A DNA stretch of 64,000 bases, taken from the NCBI GenBank assembly GCA_038380795.1, contig CM076263.1, forward strand, positions 9,786,709-9,850,708, given 5' to 3'. The first letter of the stretch is position 1; each line of letters starts with the position of its first letter. Source of the stretch: Pyrocephalus nanus (taxonomy: Eukaryota > Chordata > Aves > Passeriformes > Tyrannidae). This document shows, piece by piece, positions 1-14,000 of this stretch. The notes below the pieces were generated by a model. The model saw only the letters and a program-made list of their open reading frames with translations, had not been told where the DNA came from and did not search any database. A program made the position numbers and the translations under genes.

Positions 1-547
1 GCCCTGACATACTGTGCTCAGGGCCAGCGTTGTTCCCCAGGGAGATGCATCCCTGTCTGCCTAAAGAACCATAAGCTGCCCTGATGGCTGACAGAAAGTC
101 AGCCCACACAGCCACCAATAAACCCATCATCTCTGCCCAGTCAGGCAGGAAAACTGACCTTCAGAGTGTCCAACACCTGGCCAGTTGTCCACCTGCTCAG
201 GCAAAGAGCCTGGCTGGAGAACTGAGATATCTTTGTGTCCTGGCTCCATTGGTTTGGGTTTCAAAATATTCCCTAGTCCATTCCAGAAGAGCCAGACTCC
301 TGACACAAAAAATTAAGTAAACAGACTTATTTTGGCTTTGAAAATCTTGGCTTCACTAAAGCCTTTTACCCCCACAAACAACTTCCAACATCCCATAGCT
401 TTCTCTGACACAGGATTTATTCAATGTGTGAATGGACCAGGACAATGCAGATAGCATCTTTTTAAAAGCTCTCAATTATGTAAACACCTCAGCTATTTTT
501 GGTAAATTACTGCTGGCATAAAAATTGTGAAAAAGAAATCACACAGC

Positions 548-566
548 AATTATTATTATTATTATT
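548..566. repeat. ATT trinucleotide microsatellite
   Basis: About six ATT units in intron 2. Confidence 0.85.
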
Positions 567-3500
567 GTAATTATTCACAAACAATGACATTATTTTTTGA
601 TTAAACAATGTTGCACTCAGGGGACTACAGCAAAAGGTCAAACAAAGACTTTGGTGCATTTACAAAGCCACTCCAAAATCTTGTAAAGGCCTCAAGTTTC
701 TTAACAGTTTCACCCACAATTTGGGACTAAACTGCAGCTGCAAAGGTACACTGTGTCAGGGAGCAAAGTGCCTCTCAAAAGGATGCCTCTACAGAGCTGA
801 GAATTTGTATTTTCTGCTACCAGTTTTCCTGTCTCTTAGGGTCCATGCTGTCCTCTCTCCTCACACAATGTCTCTGTTCCTCTCCATCCTTCTTTGTAAG
901 GCTGACAGAATCAGATAATCCTGCCACACATATAACAGCGGCATCCTGGCAGGGATGAGGGGGAGACACTTGACTCAGAGTGGATTAATTCAGGCTGGAT
1001 AAGAGAATTCTCATTTCTGAGGACTACAGACAGCTCAGAGTGGATGGGAAGAAAGGAGATGGTCCACAGAGCCAAAGTGACAGGGTGATAGGAGCCATGC
1101 AGTGTCCCAGTAAGCAGGACTGATGAGTATCCATACCAATAGCATTGCATCTTGCCTGTGCAGAGGGAAGTGGGCCTGGCACACCAAGAGGTGCACTCTG
1201 CAGTAATGTGGCTTTTTATAAACACAGAATGTTTCCTTGGACAATTTTTTTTCTTTCTCTTTTTTATATATTTTTTTTTTAATCCCTTTGAAAAAAATCA
1301 ATTTGTGTCCTAAATTTTAATTTAGATGCTTAAATTGATGTTAGAAAAGCCTATTACAAGTTAACCTCAGATAAATTAAGCAACATTACTTATTTCTCAG
1401 TGATGCATCTCATCTTCAGCTCTGGCCATACAATTTGTTGTTTTCAGCTCCAGACCCTGCTCCACAGGATACCCACAAGATAACAAGGAGAGTCTGAGTA
1501 TGGGAATAAAAGTCCATGTGCCATTGTCTGCTTCAGGTTCAGAACTCAGCCTTTCTTATTTCTAAATTTATTTTTTTTAATTTATAAGTGATTTCATAGA
1601 AAAATGTGATTTCACAGAAAAACATTCCAGCTGCAGAAATGTAGCAAAATAATTTCCTTTTCCTATGGATTGCAATTTAAGAAATATCTCAGTGTATCCC
1701 CCTGTTCTGAAGAGTGAAACTGGGAAGTTGCTAGAAGCAGAACATCTGACATCTGCTTTGACCTCCTGGGAACTCTCTCTATGCAAAAGCCTGAGAGCAC
1801 AGATTTTAAGGAATCTTTCAAGTGCGAGATGATTTGGTGTATACTGAATGAGACTTCTTCTGGCAGAGTTTATGTCACTTGGAAGAGACTGGGACGGAAA
1901 CATCAGGAGTTTATACTCTGAAAAATGACCAAAGCAGTGCACTGGCCATGCACATGGCTGCTCTGAATTGACAAGCCACTGCTTCCAGAAGGTGATTCTG
2001 CCCCAGGCTTTGCTAAAAGCCTTTACCTTCCTTGGTCCTCACCACGGTGATCTGCCATCTCACAGGGATTGCTCTTACCCTCAGAGATTTGTACACATCT
2101 GCAGTCAGGCCAGAGACCCTTTGCCTGAATCAGCACCAGCTCTGGCAATGTGACAACCCCAAATGGGTTACTAGCCACAGATGTCTCGCAATCTCTTGTG
2201 CAGAGACCATGGAATCTGAAGCAAAGACCTGCTGTCTCTCTTAAAGCACGGCTCATTAATTCCCTTCTGAGCCCATGCACCAGCCCAGGGGAGGGGGGGG
2301 GTGTGGGGCTGCACCACCGTGTAAGCAGGGACAGGACTGCACACCTCACCTGGGCTTTTGCTTGGCTCAATAAGCAATCTCATGAAACAAAACGGAAAAA
2401 AGTTGCTCCAGTGTTACCCAGGAAGTCAATTGCTTCCTTGTTTAGGTCTCACCCTCCTCGCAGAAGGGTTTGGGTTGCTTTTCTAGACATCTACATTTTT
2501 TGCTGTCTACTTGGAGCATCACAGAATAAAAGAAGTAAAACAAAAAATGATAAAAATCAGTGCAGCATCACTGATCTGTGGAACTGAGGTGTATTTGCAA
2601 AGCATTGCTCTAATACCTGTGTCAGGGCTCACACACCTGTGGTCAGTCCCAGGCAGTCTGATCACTTAACTCAGCTTAAAGTCAGATGATAAATAGATGG
2701 GCAGGTTTAAGCCTACTTTTGAGGAACTTAGCCATAGAAAATATGGCAGTGTCACACCATTCTCTAGAGATCTGGCCTCCAGCTCCAAACTAGGTCTTGA
2801 TGCAGAGGAAATGGCGTTTGCACAGCCACCCATTGAAGATTTCAGGCAAAACATGCAAGTGATTAGTATGCATGAGAGCTCCCTCATTTCTTTGTTATTG
2901 TTCAACAGAAAGCAGTTTGGAAATTCTGCAACTGAGTTTTTAAGGGGGAAAAACAAGGGATAACTGTAGCCAAATGAACCTTGTCAAATGTTGTTCCCCG
3001 GCACAACAGATGAGAACAGATTACATGCCTGCTTACAGGAGCATGCAGGTTTGCTATTATATTTCAGAAGGCATCTCCATTAATAATTTCAAGTATTTGG
3101 AGAAGTTCCTGCACTCAGAGGAATTTTTGATTAGGTAAAAGATTTGGGTTTTTTCCTGAGCCAAGTATGTACATTGGCAGAGTGACACACACTCAGTACG
3201 ACACTGAAACTGTATCAACCTTGGGGCAACACACCGCAAGTGTTTCCTGCAAGAAACCCCACTTGAAGAAAGGACACGAACACTGAAGAGAAACGGTACT
3301 GTGTAAAGTGAAGAAAATAAAAGTTTCCATTAAGAGGATAAAGAGTGTGTCTGTCCTGGTAAAGGAGGTCATAGGTGGAATGAAAGCCTCCAGCAAAAAT
3401 CTCTTCAGAGGTTTCTTCAGACAGGTTAAAATCACGCTGTTCTCTATCACACTGGCCTTTGACTCCTGCTATCATCTGCCCCGGGGCACTTGGCCACACA

Positions 3501-5124
3501 AGCTTTCTGAGGCTGGGTTATGAGACATCTGAAGCATCTTGGTGAGTGGGGAGGGAGTTCAGCAGCCCAGGCTTCATGGCAGGGAAGGGATGATTAACTG
3601 GATGGATGAAAAGCCTGATTAGCAAAACATGCATTAAAAAGGCAACACAGATCGACCAATGCCAGAAGAGTCTTGTAGAAGAAATATGATTTAAATAAGG
3701 AACAGAGCTAATTAGGCTTTGGGAGAATTATTATGGATCATATGACTTACTGAAGAGTGAAATGCTTGTCAAATGTAGCTGGGATTTATTTAATCTTTTG
3801 TGATTAAATCCCCTTTATAACTCTAAGCTTTGGAATACCTCCCTCAGCACCAAAGCACAAATTAAACCCTCTAAATGGAGTTTAATTATACTCTGATGGC
3901 TAACCCTAGTGCCACTAAAGGCTGATAAAAATCTATGGTGTAAATACCACTAATAAAACATAACCAAAGCGAAATTTCCACTTTATAGCAATTATTGATT
4001 TACTGTTCTTTCAGTGACTTTTTTTTTTCATTGACTATAAAATGGCAGTGAGGATGCTGCACCTGCACCTCTCTTCTGAAGACAGACTGCAAACTCCACC
4101 CTGATATCACTAAATATGCAGCCTTATGTCAGGGAAAAGAGACTATAAAATTGCTGAGGTCAAAGACTCTGTGCTGTCCCACTAAGCAAGTTAAAGTTCT
4201 GGTTTGAACTTCAAAACAAGCCTTTCTCTCAGCATCACATAAAGCCTTGAGGAACTAGTTAAATTTGGAGGTGCATTTGCAGTCACTGAGAAACACCAAA
4301 TGATCACAGCACGGACGATAGTTGAGGTCTCTTTCTTAGAGCTTTGAACTCCCAGGAGGTCAGTAATCAAGGCACAACCTCATCCTCAATTACAGAAGGA
4401 AAAAATTCCACTGTTGTTCCTGATAAGCCAACCATTAGGACTGCTGCCTAATTGCAAGAGTGCTGAAAGCATATGGGTTTATTTTTTATTTACATGCTCA
4501 ACTGCTTTCCTAACTGAATTGTCAAAGCTTAAGATAATTATCTCAGAAAATACTGGATCAATTAACTCATAGACGAAAGACAGGCCACAAGCAAAAGAAG
4601 TATGTAAGAAAATGGCTTGTAGGCATCTCAGCAGGCTTAGGGGAGGCACTGAATAGGCTGTATTCCTCTCTGCAGTGTCATTTTACCAAGCATCATCAGC
4701 ATCAGAGGCTAAAAATGTCTTTAAATATGTAATCTGAATTTGCCTGAGAAATGACATCCAAGAGATCCCTGGTGTGTAAGGATTTGCCTCCCGTAAGAAA
4801 AGTATTAATAGACGGTGTAATGAGCATAATCTTGTCCAGAAATGGAAAGGCTAACATGATTCACGTTTTTAAAAGCTGCACTTCTGTCAGGAAGTGGATT
4901 ATGGATCTATTTGTAGTCTCAATTAATTATGTGGTAATAGAAAGCCCTTTGAGAAACAATACAACAGCCAAAGGTTGATGTTGCAGCACACAGTGTGACC
5001 AAAGATCTCACAAAAAAGGTTTTTTACGGAGTGTTTGCTAACAGTTTCAGTACAGGGACCCCTTTTTCGGCTTCCAGTTTGCAAACTCATTTACTCCAAA
5101 TTCATTAGCAACTGCTCCATTTCC

Positions 5125-5146
5125 TGTGGTTATATTTAAAACCACA
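5125..5146. promoter_or_regulatory. Possible paired RUNX-type sites
   Basis: TGTGGTT (5125-5131) and AACCACA (5140-5146) form an inverted pair with an 8-bp AT-rich spacer. TGTGGT is the core RUNX motif. A perfect 12-bp palindrome, AGTTTGCAAACT, lies just upstream at 5076-5087. A regulatory function is inferred only from motif arrangement. Confidence 0.25.
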
Positions 5147-8100
5147 AACAAATTGCATAAACACAAAAATCTCCTAGTCAAGAACTTAACTCTGTATTAA
5201 TTCAGCATAACAAGGAAAAGATAAGACTCCTGGTTATGCCCAAAGAGAGGATGTCCTGTCTTGTCTGGAGCATTACTGTATTTCCTATCACATATGTCTG
5301 TCACTCATTTATCACTACAAAACCAAAAACAGGTGTTACAAAACACCCACTGTGATTAAGGCACAAATAGATAATCAAACCACACATCCTTTACACATCT
5401 ATATTGAAAATACCCTGCAGACTGTTAAAATACTGGGCCCCCACCTTAAAAAAAAATACACAGTCCCATAGAACATCTCACATATAGCAAGGCATATTTC
5501 TAATCTGGAGGAAATGTTGTATTATTGACACTTGAAACACACTCAGTACATTAGACCTGTACTAGCTCTCAGTCTCGCTTTAATTACAGCCCAGGACAGG
5601 GCTTGGCTGGCTGGGAATGTCCTGTGGATGTGCACGGTGCAAGCAGACAAACAGATTTTCCACACTGTTTCTGGGCATGGCATCCTATGGAAACAGGAAA
5701 TTACTCTAAACATTTCTTCATTTGAAAACACTTGGACATTATATAACTTCAGATCGTGATTTTAGAGGTAAGGAGCCTATGCTTTCTAATCAAACATGAC
5801 AAAGTGTGTTTAGGAGCACAGTTTTTCCACCCTTAGTGAGTTTAATTACCTCAATTTAGTAACTAATGTTTTTGCAACATCACAGAAAAAAAATTACATA
5901 AAATACACAGTTTAACACAAGATATTATATCAGCTTTATAAGCAATCCACTAGAAAGAGCTGTCTTAAGGTTGATAAAATACAGACTTCAGTCTGGTGAC
6001 TGTAGAAGGACCTATTCACATCTCCCTGTAAATATGAGGATAAAAGTCACTTGTAATTTCTGTGACCTGGTTGATGCTGTATTCTATCAAATTTGATATC
6101 CCAGTGTTTTTCACAATGTACATGTAAATTAATGTGAACTTTTAATACAACTTTTACATTCCCTGACATAGCTACCCTACCAACATCCTCTCTGATGCCT
6201 GCATCAAATCCAGGCATGGAGAGTTTGAAAGTGGAAAAATATGTTCTAGGTTTGTGTCCTGGGAGAAGGGGAGAGCAGTCAGATTTGAGAAATTTTAATT
6301 GAGTGAATTGTGACTTTGACAAAACACATTCCTGTAGTTTTGTGTTGTTTGGAGCAGAATTTTCCTTTAGTCAGATTTTAAGTGGTTGCCTGCACATTCA
6401 TTTAATATCTCGTTTGTTCTTGATAAAACTTCATAGTTTGGGAAATCTCTTCCCAAGCATGAAACTTTGGAACAATTTATTCTCTGCTGGACAGTTATTT
6501 TAAGTCTCTAAAAAAGAAGCCAGGCACTCTTGAAAGGTAATTATCTCCTGCTGGGTATCTGCCAGGAGCATGGAAAGTACAAACCAGCCTCTCAACATTA
6601 TCTGGAGGTTCATAAGGAAACAAACCAACCAAAACATAACATATTCCTTCTCTTTATTGGTTAAACTACATTTTAACAATATGAAGTGGAAATATTGGTA
6701 TTTGTTTTAACTTCTTTTTTTTACACTCTGTTGCAGACAACTATGCCTTTCCTATGGGGAGGATCTCAGGAGCAGTGGATGTGATGGCAGTAGAAAAAAA
6801 CTAATATGGTTATCACCCATCTGCGGGCCAAGCTGGTTTCCCAGGGGATGTGGAAATCTCATTAGGCTGTGTAACGAAAGGCAGTGTACATGGGTATTTG
6901 TGACTTCCCCAACTGTGGGGCAGTTCACACTGAGTCGCAGATGCACAGCCAGACTGTGGGTATGGAAAATAGCTTAATGCCATCAGCGCTGGGGATGGTT
7001 TAACGCTTTAGGATACGTATTGTTTGAAGACCATGACACTGTTAAATGCAATCAGAGCCATGAAACCAGCTCTAGCTCACAGCTTATCTCACATTTACTT
7101 GATTAAATGGTCATTAGGATTTCAAAAGCCACGGCAGATGAGCCAAGCTGCTCTCACGAGGCTACGGGCCATTTACAAGAAATGCGTGTTAGGGCCATTT
7201 TGAGAAATAAATCATAAACTAAGCAGAGAAAATGTTAGTCATGGATTTTTCTGAGAAAACCACCGCTTTTGTAGACAGCAGCTGAGACACCTGGCTGGTA
7301 GGAGAAGAGGACGTCTTTAGGGCAGCCCCCACGACCTCAAGCCACCACTACCAGGGAAGTTAGACATGCCACGCGCACATGAGACAATTGACCCCCCATC
7401 ACCCAAAGTCATCCAAAACATAAGAGAAGACAGTGGACAGATCTGATGCTCTGCAGAAATGAGCAGATGGAAAAGATCCCCTTGGTCTGCCAGTGTTTAT
7501 TTCTCCAGAATCAATGTGTGACTATTTTTGGATTATGGTCATGTGGCAGACAGCAGTTTTAAAAAATGTCAATAATACAGGTGTAAAAGCTGTTAAAAAA
7601 CGCATCCCAAAACATTTTTTTTTTTTTTAAATGTGTGATTGGTTATTTACTAAGCGTTTACTGAAACTGCTGATGTGAATTAAGCGCAAGGTCCCAACCA
7701 CAGCACACTCCTGGGGCTGACTGAAAAAAGACGGGCAAAGTCAGCCAAAGAAAAAGCAGAACAAAACCAATAAAAACAGTGTTCCCAACCTCTCAGCAAA
7801 CTCCATCTGCACGCAAACAGAAATCTACATAAATCTGTTTTCAAACTGTCCCCTTGATAAGCACCTTCTAGACTGGGTTTCCAGTAAAGGGCTTGTAGAC
7901 ATCTCTGCAGTTTCTGGATCAGCAGAATTTACGTTCACAAGTGAACAAAGATATAGAAGGCATTACTTTTGAAATATTGTTCTATCTACATGGATAATAA
8001 TTTTGGCAGTAGTTAGCACCAATAATTCAACTTGCAAAGTATTTTTTTTCAGACGAATGTTTTAAAAAAAGAACGTCCTTATTTATCTTATTATTTAAAA

Positions 8101-10147
8101 AAGATTTTTTTTTTTAATTAGCCTTAAAAATAGCATATAAACAAGAAGCAATAAAATAGCACAAAGTGAAATTTTTGACAAAGTCAATGAAACTTGTCTG
8201 CAATTTTCAGGTTTTTTACTTTCAGTAACGGTACATTTGTACTTTCAGTAATTGTAATTTTGGTTTCTCCTCTCTTTTCCCAGATTCCTTCTCCAGGATG
8301 CAGGCATACTGAAATGGAGTAAGCTGGGAAAAATCCTCAACTTCAACCTTAGCCAAGGCCTAAAAATAATAAATCTTTTTTAAAGGAAGCTCAACAAAAA
8401 TAAAAATAATTTTGTGTTCTTTCTAGAGCCAAAGAAGATGTAAAAATAAGATGGAACTAGAATGCAGAAATCATTGTGCTTCATCTACAGCAAAACAGCT
8501 CTTCCAGGTTTTACAGACCAGAACTAAATATCTGACCTGCTGTCACCTAAGACACAAAAATTTCAACTACATACGCTGAAATCTGAATTAAAAATCAATG
8601 TTTAAAATGCTGCAAGCTTCAAACTGTAATCTCACCTAAAGAAACCTTTTCTACACTTACACAAATATAATGCTATGAAATGGTGCCTTGGGAATGACAA
8701 AGAGATTTTAGTTACATATATAAATAATACATATACAAACCCATAAATATTTAAGATTATGTATGTATTATATAAAATTTATTGTAGACATTATGAGGAT
8801 TATGTTACATATTTTAGCATATTTTGATATATTCATACTAATAGTAAAGCTCGTCTCAGGAGCATTTTCCTAAAACCAAAAGTGCAAAAGTGCAAAAACA
8901 CTTCTGAGGAGTAATTCCTAATGCCATCTTTCATATCTGCATGTGTAAAATCCTGCCAAGTACAGTGATGCTATCAATATTCCTATCAGTTTCCAAGTAT
9001 ACTCTATTTGCCCAGACATTTATGGGGACCAGCAATTTTGAAAAGCCCATTAAAAACCCCTTTGATCATCCTCTCTGAGCAGGGGTTAAAATCATGCCTT
9101 TACCTACATTTTCAACAATATCTGGCATTTTTAAAATGTTCTTTCCCTTGATAACTTCATCAACCATTTGGATTTGTTCAGCTGTTTATACTCCACAAGC
9201 ATGCTAATCACACAAGTGATAAATGCAGTCACTTGGGAACTTTGCGTTTTCAATTGACTCTCAATAACTCTTACAAATTATAAACATTAGGTCATAGTCG
9301 CACAGCCTGTCTTTAAGGAGGCGATATATCCTGGAACACCATTTTCCTTGTGTGGTCTGAGCTCTAAAACACCACTGGCAAAATGTCAGCAAAAACGCAA
9401 GCAATTTAGGTTTCTATCCCACAGCCAGTATCATGTTGCTCCTGAAAACAGATCACGGTTAAAGCTTCATGGGTATTTCATGTAACCTCCTACCCAGTCA
9501 ACTCTGATGCCAGATGATGGCAGATGCTGATATTAGAAGGAGCTGGCTCCTTTCATTAGGCATATGTATGTCCTGGACTTGTTTCTTGAGAAATAGCGTC
9601 CTTAGTGAGATGCATCTTGTCCCCACTGTGCGCCCTCGTGGACAGCCCACAGCTCCTTCCCTTGGGAAGCGTGCGGAAGGATGCAGGAAGATGTGGGCTC
9701 TGTACTAGACCAGAGGTTATATTCAGGGAGGCTCAGGACTGTTTTCCTCAGACTACAAGTTACTGGCTCACGGTGTCCTTCTTAGAGGATTTACAGCTTC
9801 CACAGTTTCTCCAGAATACAAAACGCCAGTTGTAACTTCAGGGCCCTTGTGATGCTTCATTTATTTCATCAGTGCTATGTAACAGAAACTAAAATACCAG
9901 CCTAGTCTGGGGAAAAAACCCAAACAACAAACCAACCCAACAAATGAACAAATGCCATAGGAGTGTCTACAAATCCTCTACATTGACTAGATTGTGAGAT
10001 GGCAAAAACTCATTTCTATTGGAGAAAAAAGCAATTTTTATACAGGTTAGCAACAGTCATCTCTTGCCCCTCTCCACCCCGCACCCCCAAATACTGTGTG
10101 GCTTGGGGTTATAAAAAATTGTACCCAGTTTCTATTTAAAGCACAGA

Positions 10148-10187
10148 GTTTACTGTGCTGATTTCAGTTTACTGTGCTGATTTCAGT
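10148..10187. repeat. Perfect 19-bp tandem duplication
   Basis: GTTTACTGTGCTGATTTCA occurs twice head-to-tail (10148-10166 and 10167-10185) with no mismatch, in otherwise unique intron sequence. The lack of divergence suggests a recent duplication. Confidence 0.9.
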
Positions 10188-10754
10188 CTGCAGCATTCAT
10201 TGAGATCACATTCAAGACAAGTGGAACAGAGAACCTACAACCTACTAAAATTATGGCTCTTTCCTCACTTTGCCTTTTCATAAAAATTACAGCAAGCTTA
10301 CAGCTGCCACAGCTTAAAATACTCTTTCCCATTTCCCTGTAACCCAGATATAAATTATGGATATCAGGGATTGTCAGAGCCTGCGAAGTACTTTCCGGCT
10401 CTGATTTTACCTTTGGATTTTAATTTTAGATACAAGAGATCATATATTGCCTGAGAAAGCTTTATTTCTGATACCTCTCCAGAGATTAGAGATAATTTGT
10501 GTTCTTCAAGTCTCTTCCATAATTTTTATTTTCCAAGAAAGTTAATGTTTCTTGAGGTCTCCACCCATTTTTGCTAAACTGCACCCCCTCTGGAGATCCC
10601 TGCCAAAACAACAGCATGAGATACAGTTATTGGCTTTTTAGAACTGGAACTATATTTTCAAATCCTGAACTAGACACAGTAACTGCTCTTAGCCTTTAAC
10701 AAGTAATTACAACAAAAATATTTGGCTTATGTCTAGCTTGCTTTGGTAGGTGCC

Positions 10755-11030
10755 ACTGGAAAAAAACCCCAAAACCCCAAAAAAACCAGCAAACAACCAA
10801 AAAACCCCACATCATATTCCTCTCCATGCTCAAAAAAAAAAAAAAAAAAAACAAAAAAAAAAAAAACAACCACAACCCCCTTCAAAAAAAAAAAAAAAAA
10901 CACCAAAACAACAAACCAAACAAAAAACTAGCAAAACAAAAAAACCCACAAAAAACACACACACGCGCACAAAACACACCCTTCCACCCCACCTGTCAAA
11001 AAGAAAGAAAAAACCAACCAAAACAAAACC
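10755..11030. repeat. A/C-rich low-complexity tract with poly-A runs
   Basis: Blocks of CCCCAAAA and CCAAAC type are mixed with runs of up to 20 A (10832-10851, 10853-10866, about 10885-10900). The strand is almost free of G. Open frames through it are Lys/Asn/Thr/Pro artefacts. Confidence 0.9.
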
Positions 11031-14000
11031 TATGGCTAAAATTGGAGGAGAAGATAGAATATAATTGTGGAAAATGTTTGCAGCCACTTGATCCTTCTGA
11101 AAAGGTGGCTTGGCTCCTCAGTGACACTGAAGTGTCAGCTGCTGCCTGCTGTTATAAAAACTCAGATGTGGGATTTGGTTCATTCCACATTGCATTTTGG
11201 AACACATTGACCTACAGCAAGTAACTTCATCATGTGAGCATCTTCATTTTTAAAAAAAAAGAAACATGAAAACAAGTAGACAAAAAAACCCACATGAATT
11301 GAAGTCAACTCCCTTACTTTTCCGTAAAATGTTTAATTTAGCTTATTTTACCTCCTGGTCTCAAACTTGTCGGGTTGTCAGATTGACACAGAGTATTACA
11401 TTTCACTTTACAGTTTCATCAGGATCTGGAAAAAGTCAGCAGCATTGTTTATTTACTTATACTTTTTCCATTCTGTTTGCTTTATATATGAAGTTTCAGG
11501 ACTGTCACCATGTAGAATGTGCCCAAATCCAGTACCTTCCAGTATCCTGAGCCCTCCTTGTAATTAGTTACCAGCTCATGTGGTGGCTATTTCTGAAGAA
11601 TTGTTCATGGGTGTACCTACAGCTAAATGTGTCAGTAACTTGCAAATAGTTGGCAGGTTTGCTCTTCTGTGTGTTAAATGATCATAATGCCTTTGGTGAT
11701 GGTTTGCCACCATGACTCATGATTGAGATGTTCTTCATTCATGTCCCAAGGACCTAAAAGGTATTAAAAAGGGCAGAATCTGCCCCAAAATCTCTGGTAT
11801 TTGTGGAAATTACCCTTACATACAGAATGTCAGGAGAAAACAGCTCTAAATGTTGGGTTGGAAGTTAAGTGGAAAGTTGAGACATGTCTGCATTGACTTC
11901 ATCCTGTAATTCCTCATTCCACAGTAAGATCCTACTCATGCTAAAAATCATCTAAATGGAGCAATTTCTACAAATAGCAGAAAATAGAGCCATAGCCCCA
12001 CTCCTTCTGGACATTGAGTCATTTCAGACTTGGTAGAGACTATTTTTTCAAAGACTCTTTTGTCCTTCTTGGCTGAGAAATACACGGAGAAGTTCCACAA
12101 GGCAGAGAGCTCATTCTAATAATGTTAATGATCCTGTTTCAGATCCCAGTTTACAGTAGTATAGAAAGGATATATTTTGTCTCCATGTGGCCTTAAGCAA
12201 ACCCAGGGTCTGACCTTGCAGCCTCTGGAACATAGTCACGACTGTTAGGGAGATAATATCGCTCATGTCGCTCCTGTATCAGCTTTCTGCTGGCGTTGGT
12301 TCAGTTCTTCTTACAGCAACAATCTCCCTTTTCTTAGCCCGCAGCTACTTTTCAGCTTTTATTGGTGCAACTGCTGCTTTCTCAGTTATTCCAGCTTTAA
12401 GGGTCACTGGAGAGTCAACCTTCAGATTAAGTCTTTGCTCTCTTACTATCTGGTAATAAGCAGCTCTGAAAATCACCTAAACCCACCTCTTCACTCTCCC
12501 AGTAAAGTAAAACAAAGCCAAACTATTCCAGCTTATGTACCTGCAGCCTCCAGACTGAATTTGGGCAGGCATACAAAAAAGATCTCTTTTTACATGTGTC
12601 TTGAGACATTTAATCCCAAAACTGCCACTTGGAACAACTTCATAAGGAGTAAAAGTTCTGTTCTTTGAACGACACCATGGCTGTTACCCAAAACTGTGTC
12701 TCAGGAGACACTGTATGACTGATGTTTAGATCTGTGGATCAGGCACTGAGAAAAGCACACTCGAACATTTCTCCCCACCCTCAAAAATTAGTACAATACC
12801 ACACTGTTGACTACTTAAAAATCGAATTTTTCAGTAATTCAGGTACTTTCATGTCTACCAGGCTCTAACTCCATTTCAGCTTTTAAATAATTTTGTACAA
12901 AAGACTTGTCATGATTTAGCTACATGAAAAAGACTCTGACATTTAAAATATCCCATGTTATCCTGCTAAGATTCAAAAGGAAAAGTCAACATTCAGGGCT
13001 AGACAAAGCATGGCCTGCTTGAAATACGTAATAATAAGCTCCTTGGGAAAACCTTCAATTTAAACACAGATCTGTTTTATAGCAAATATTTTCTATATTT
13101 CCTTGTTTTGTTTATTTCCAGGGATATTTGTTCCACGCTAACAGTGACAAGGGAGATGTTCATAAAGAGGCAACACCATCACAGGATGTTGAGCACAGCC
13201 ATGGAAGGCATTCAGACAAGAGATAAGATTTCCCACATTCACCACTTTAAATAACAAAGCTAAAAGCCCTGCCAGAAAAACGGCAAAAAGGAAGGAGCAC
13301 CCGATTTTAAGGCACCAGGCCATGACGTGTGAGTCTGAGGATTTCCATCCTGCTGAAGTCATCACTGCTAGAACCATAGTCAGCAGTGCAAGTGTGAGGG
13401 GTAGAGCTGGTGTCCCCAGCACCCTCCTGGTATTGACAGAAACTCCAGGCTGCAGTAAGCATGGCCACTGCCTGGGGGCTGATGGTGTCTTAAATGTGAG
13501 GGTGGTACTGGCACTTCCCATGTGAGCTGGGAATACACTGGCTCAGATTGGCCACTGAACAGTCACTTACATGACATATGTAAGGAAGAAAACCACTCTG
13601 TACATGGTTTTGCAGGCTAATGAAAGCATGTGAGCTATGCAGCACAGGGAAGAAAACTCCAGGTTAGGTGCTTGCATATGGATGCCTACAAGGTGCCTAT
13701 ACCATGTCCAGAATTCCCAGTGCAAACCAGTTGCAAATCCAGGAACTGATTTTCACAAGAATATGGCACTACACCTAACCCCTTAGGACCGAGGTCTTAA
13801 AGCATGGTACTGATCATCAGTAAAATAGCTATATAACTTTTTATCTAGGACTGGCTTGTACCTTTCCAAGAGAGATGTTTCTTCTTTGCATCTCTAAACC
13901 ACCTCCCTCTTCCCATCACATGGGCTGTCCCTGTTTCTGAAAGCCTTGTACCAGGTATGCCTCCTCATCCGTGCAAGTTAACAACCAGGATTGCTCAGGC

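Noticed and set aside
10743..11224. Lys/Pro/Thr-rich open frames of 62-132 codons
   Set aside because: They are translations of the A/C-rich low-complexity tract. The same applies to frames at 46427-46645 and to the Phe-rich antisense frames.
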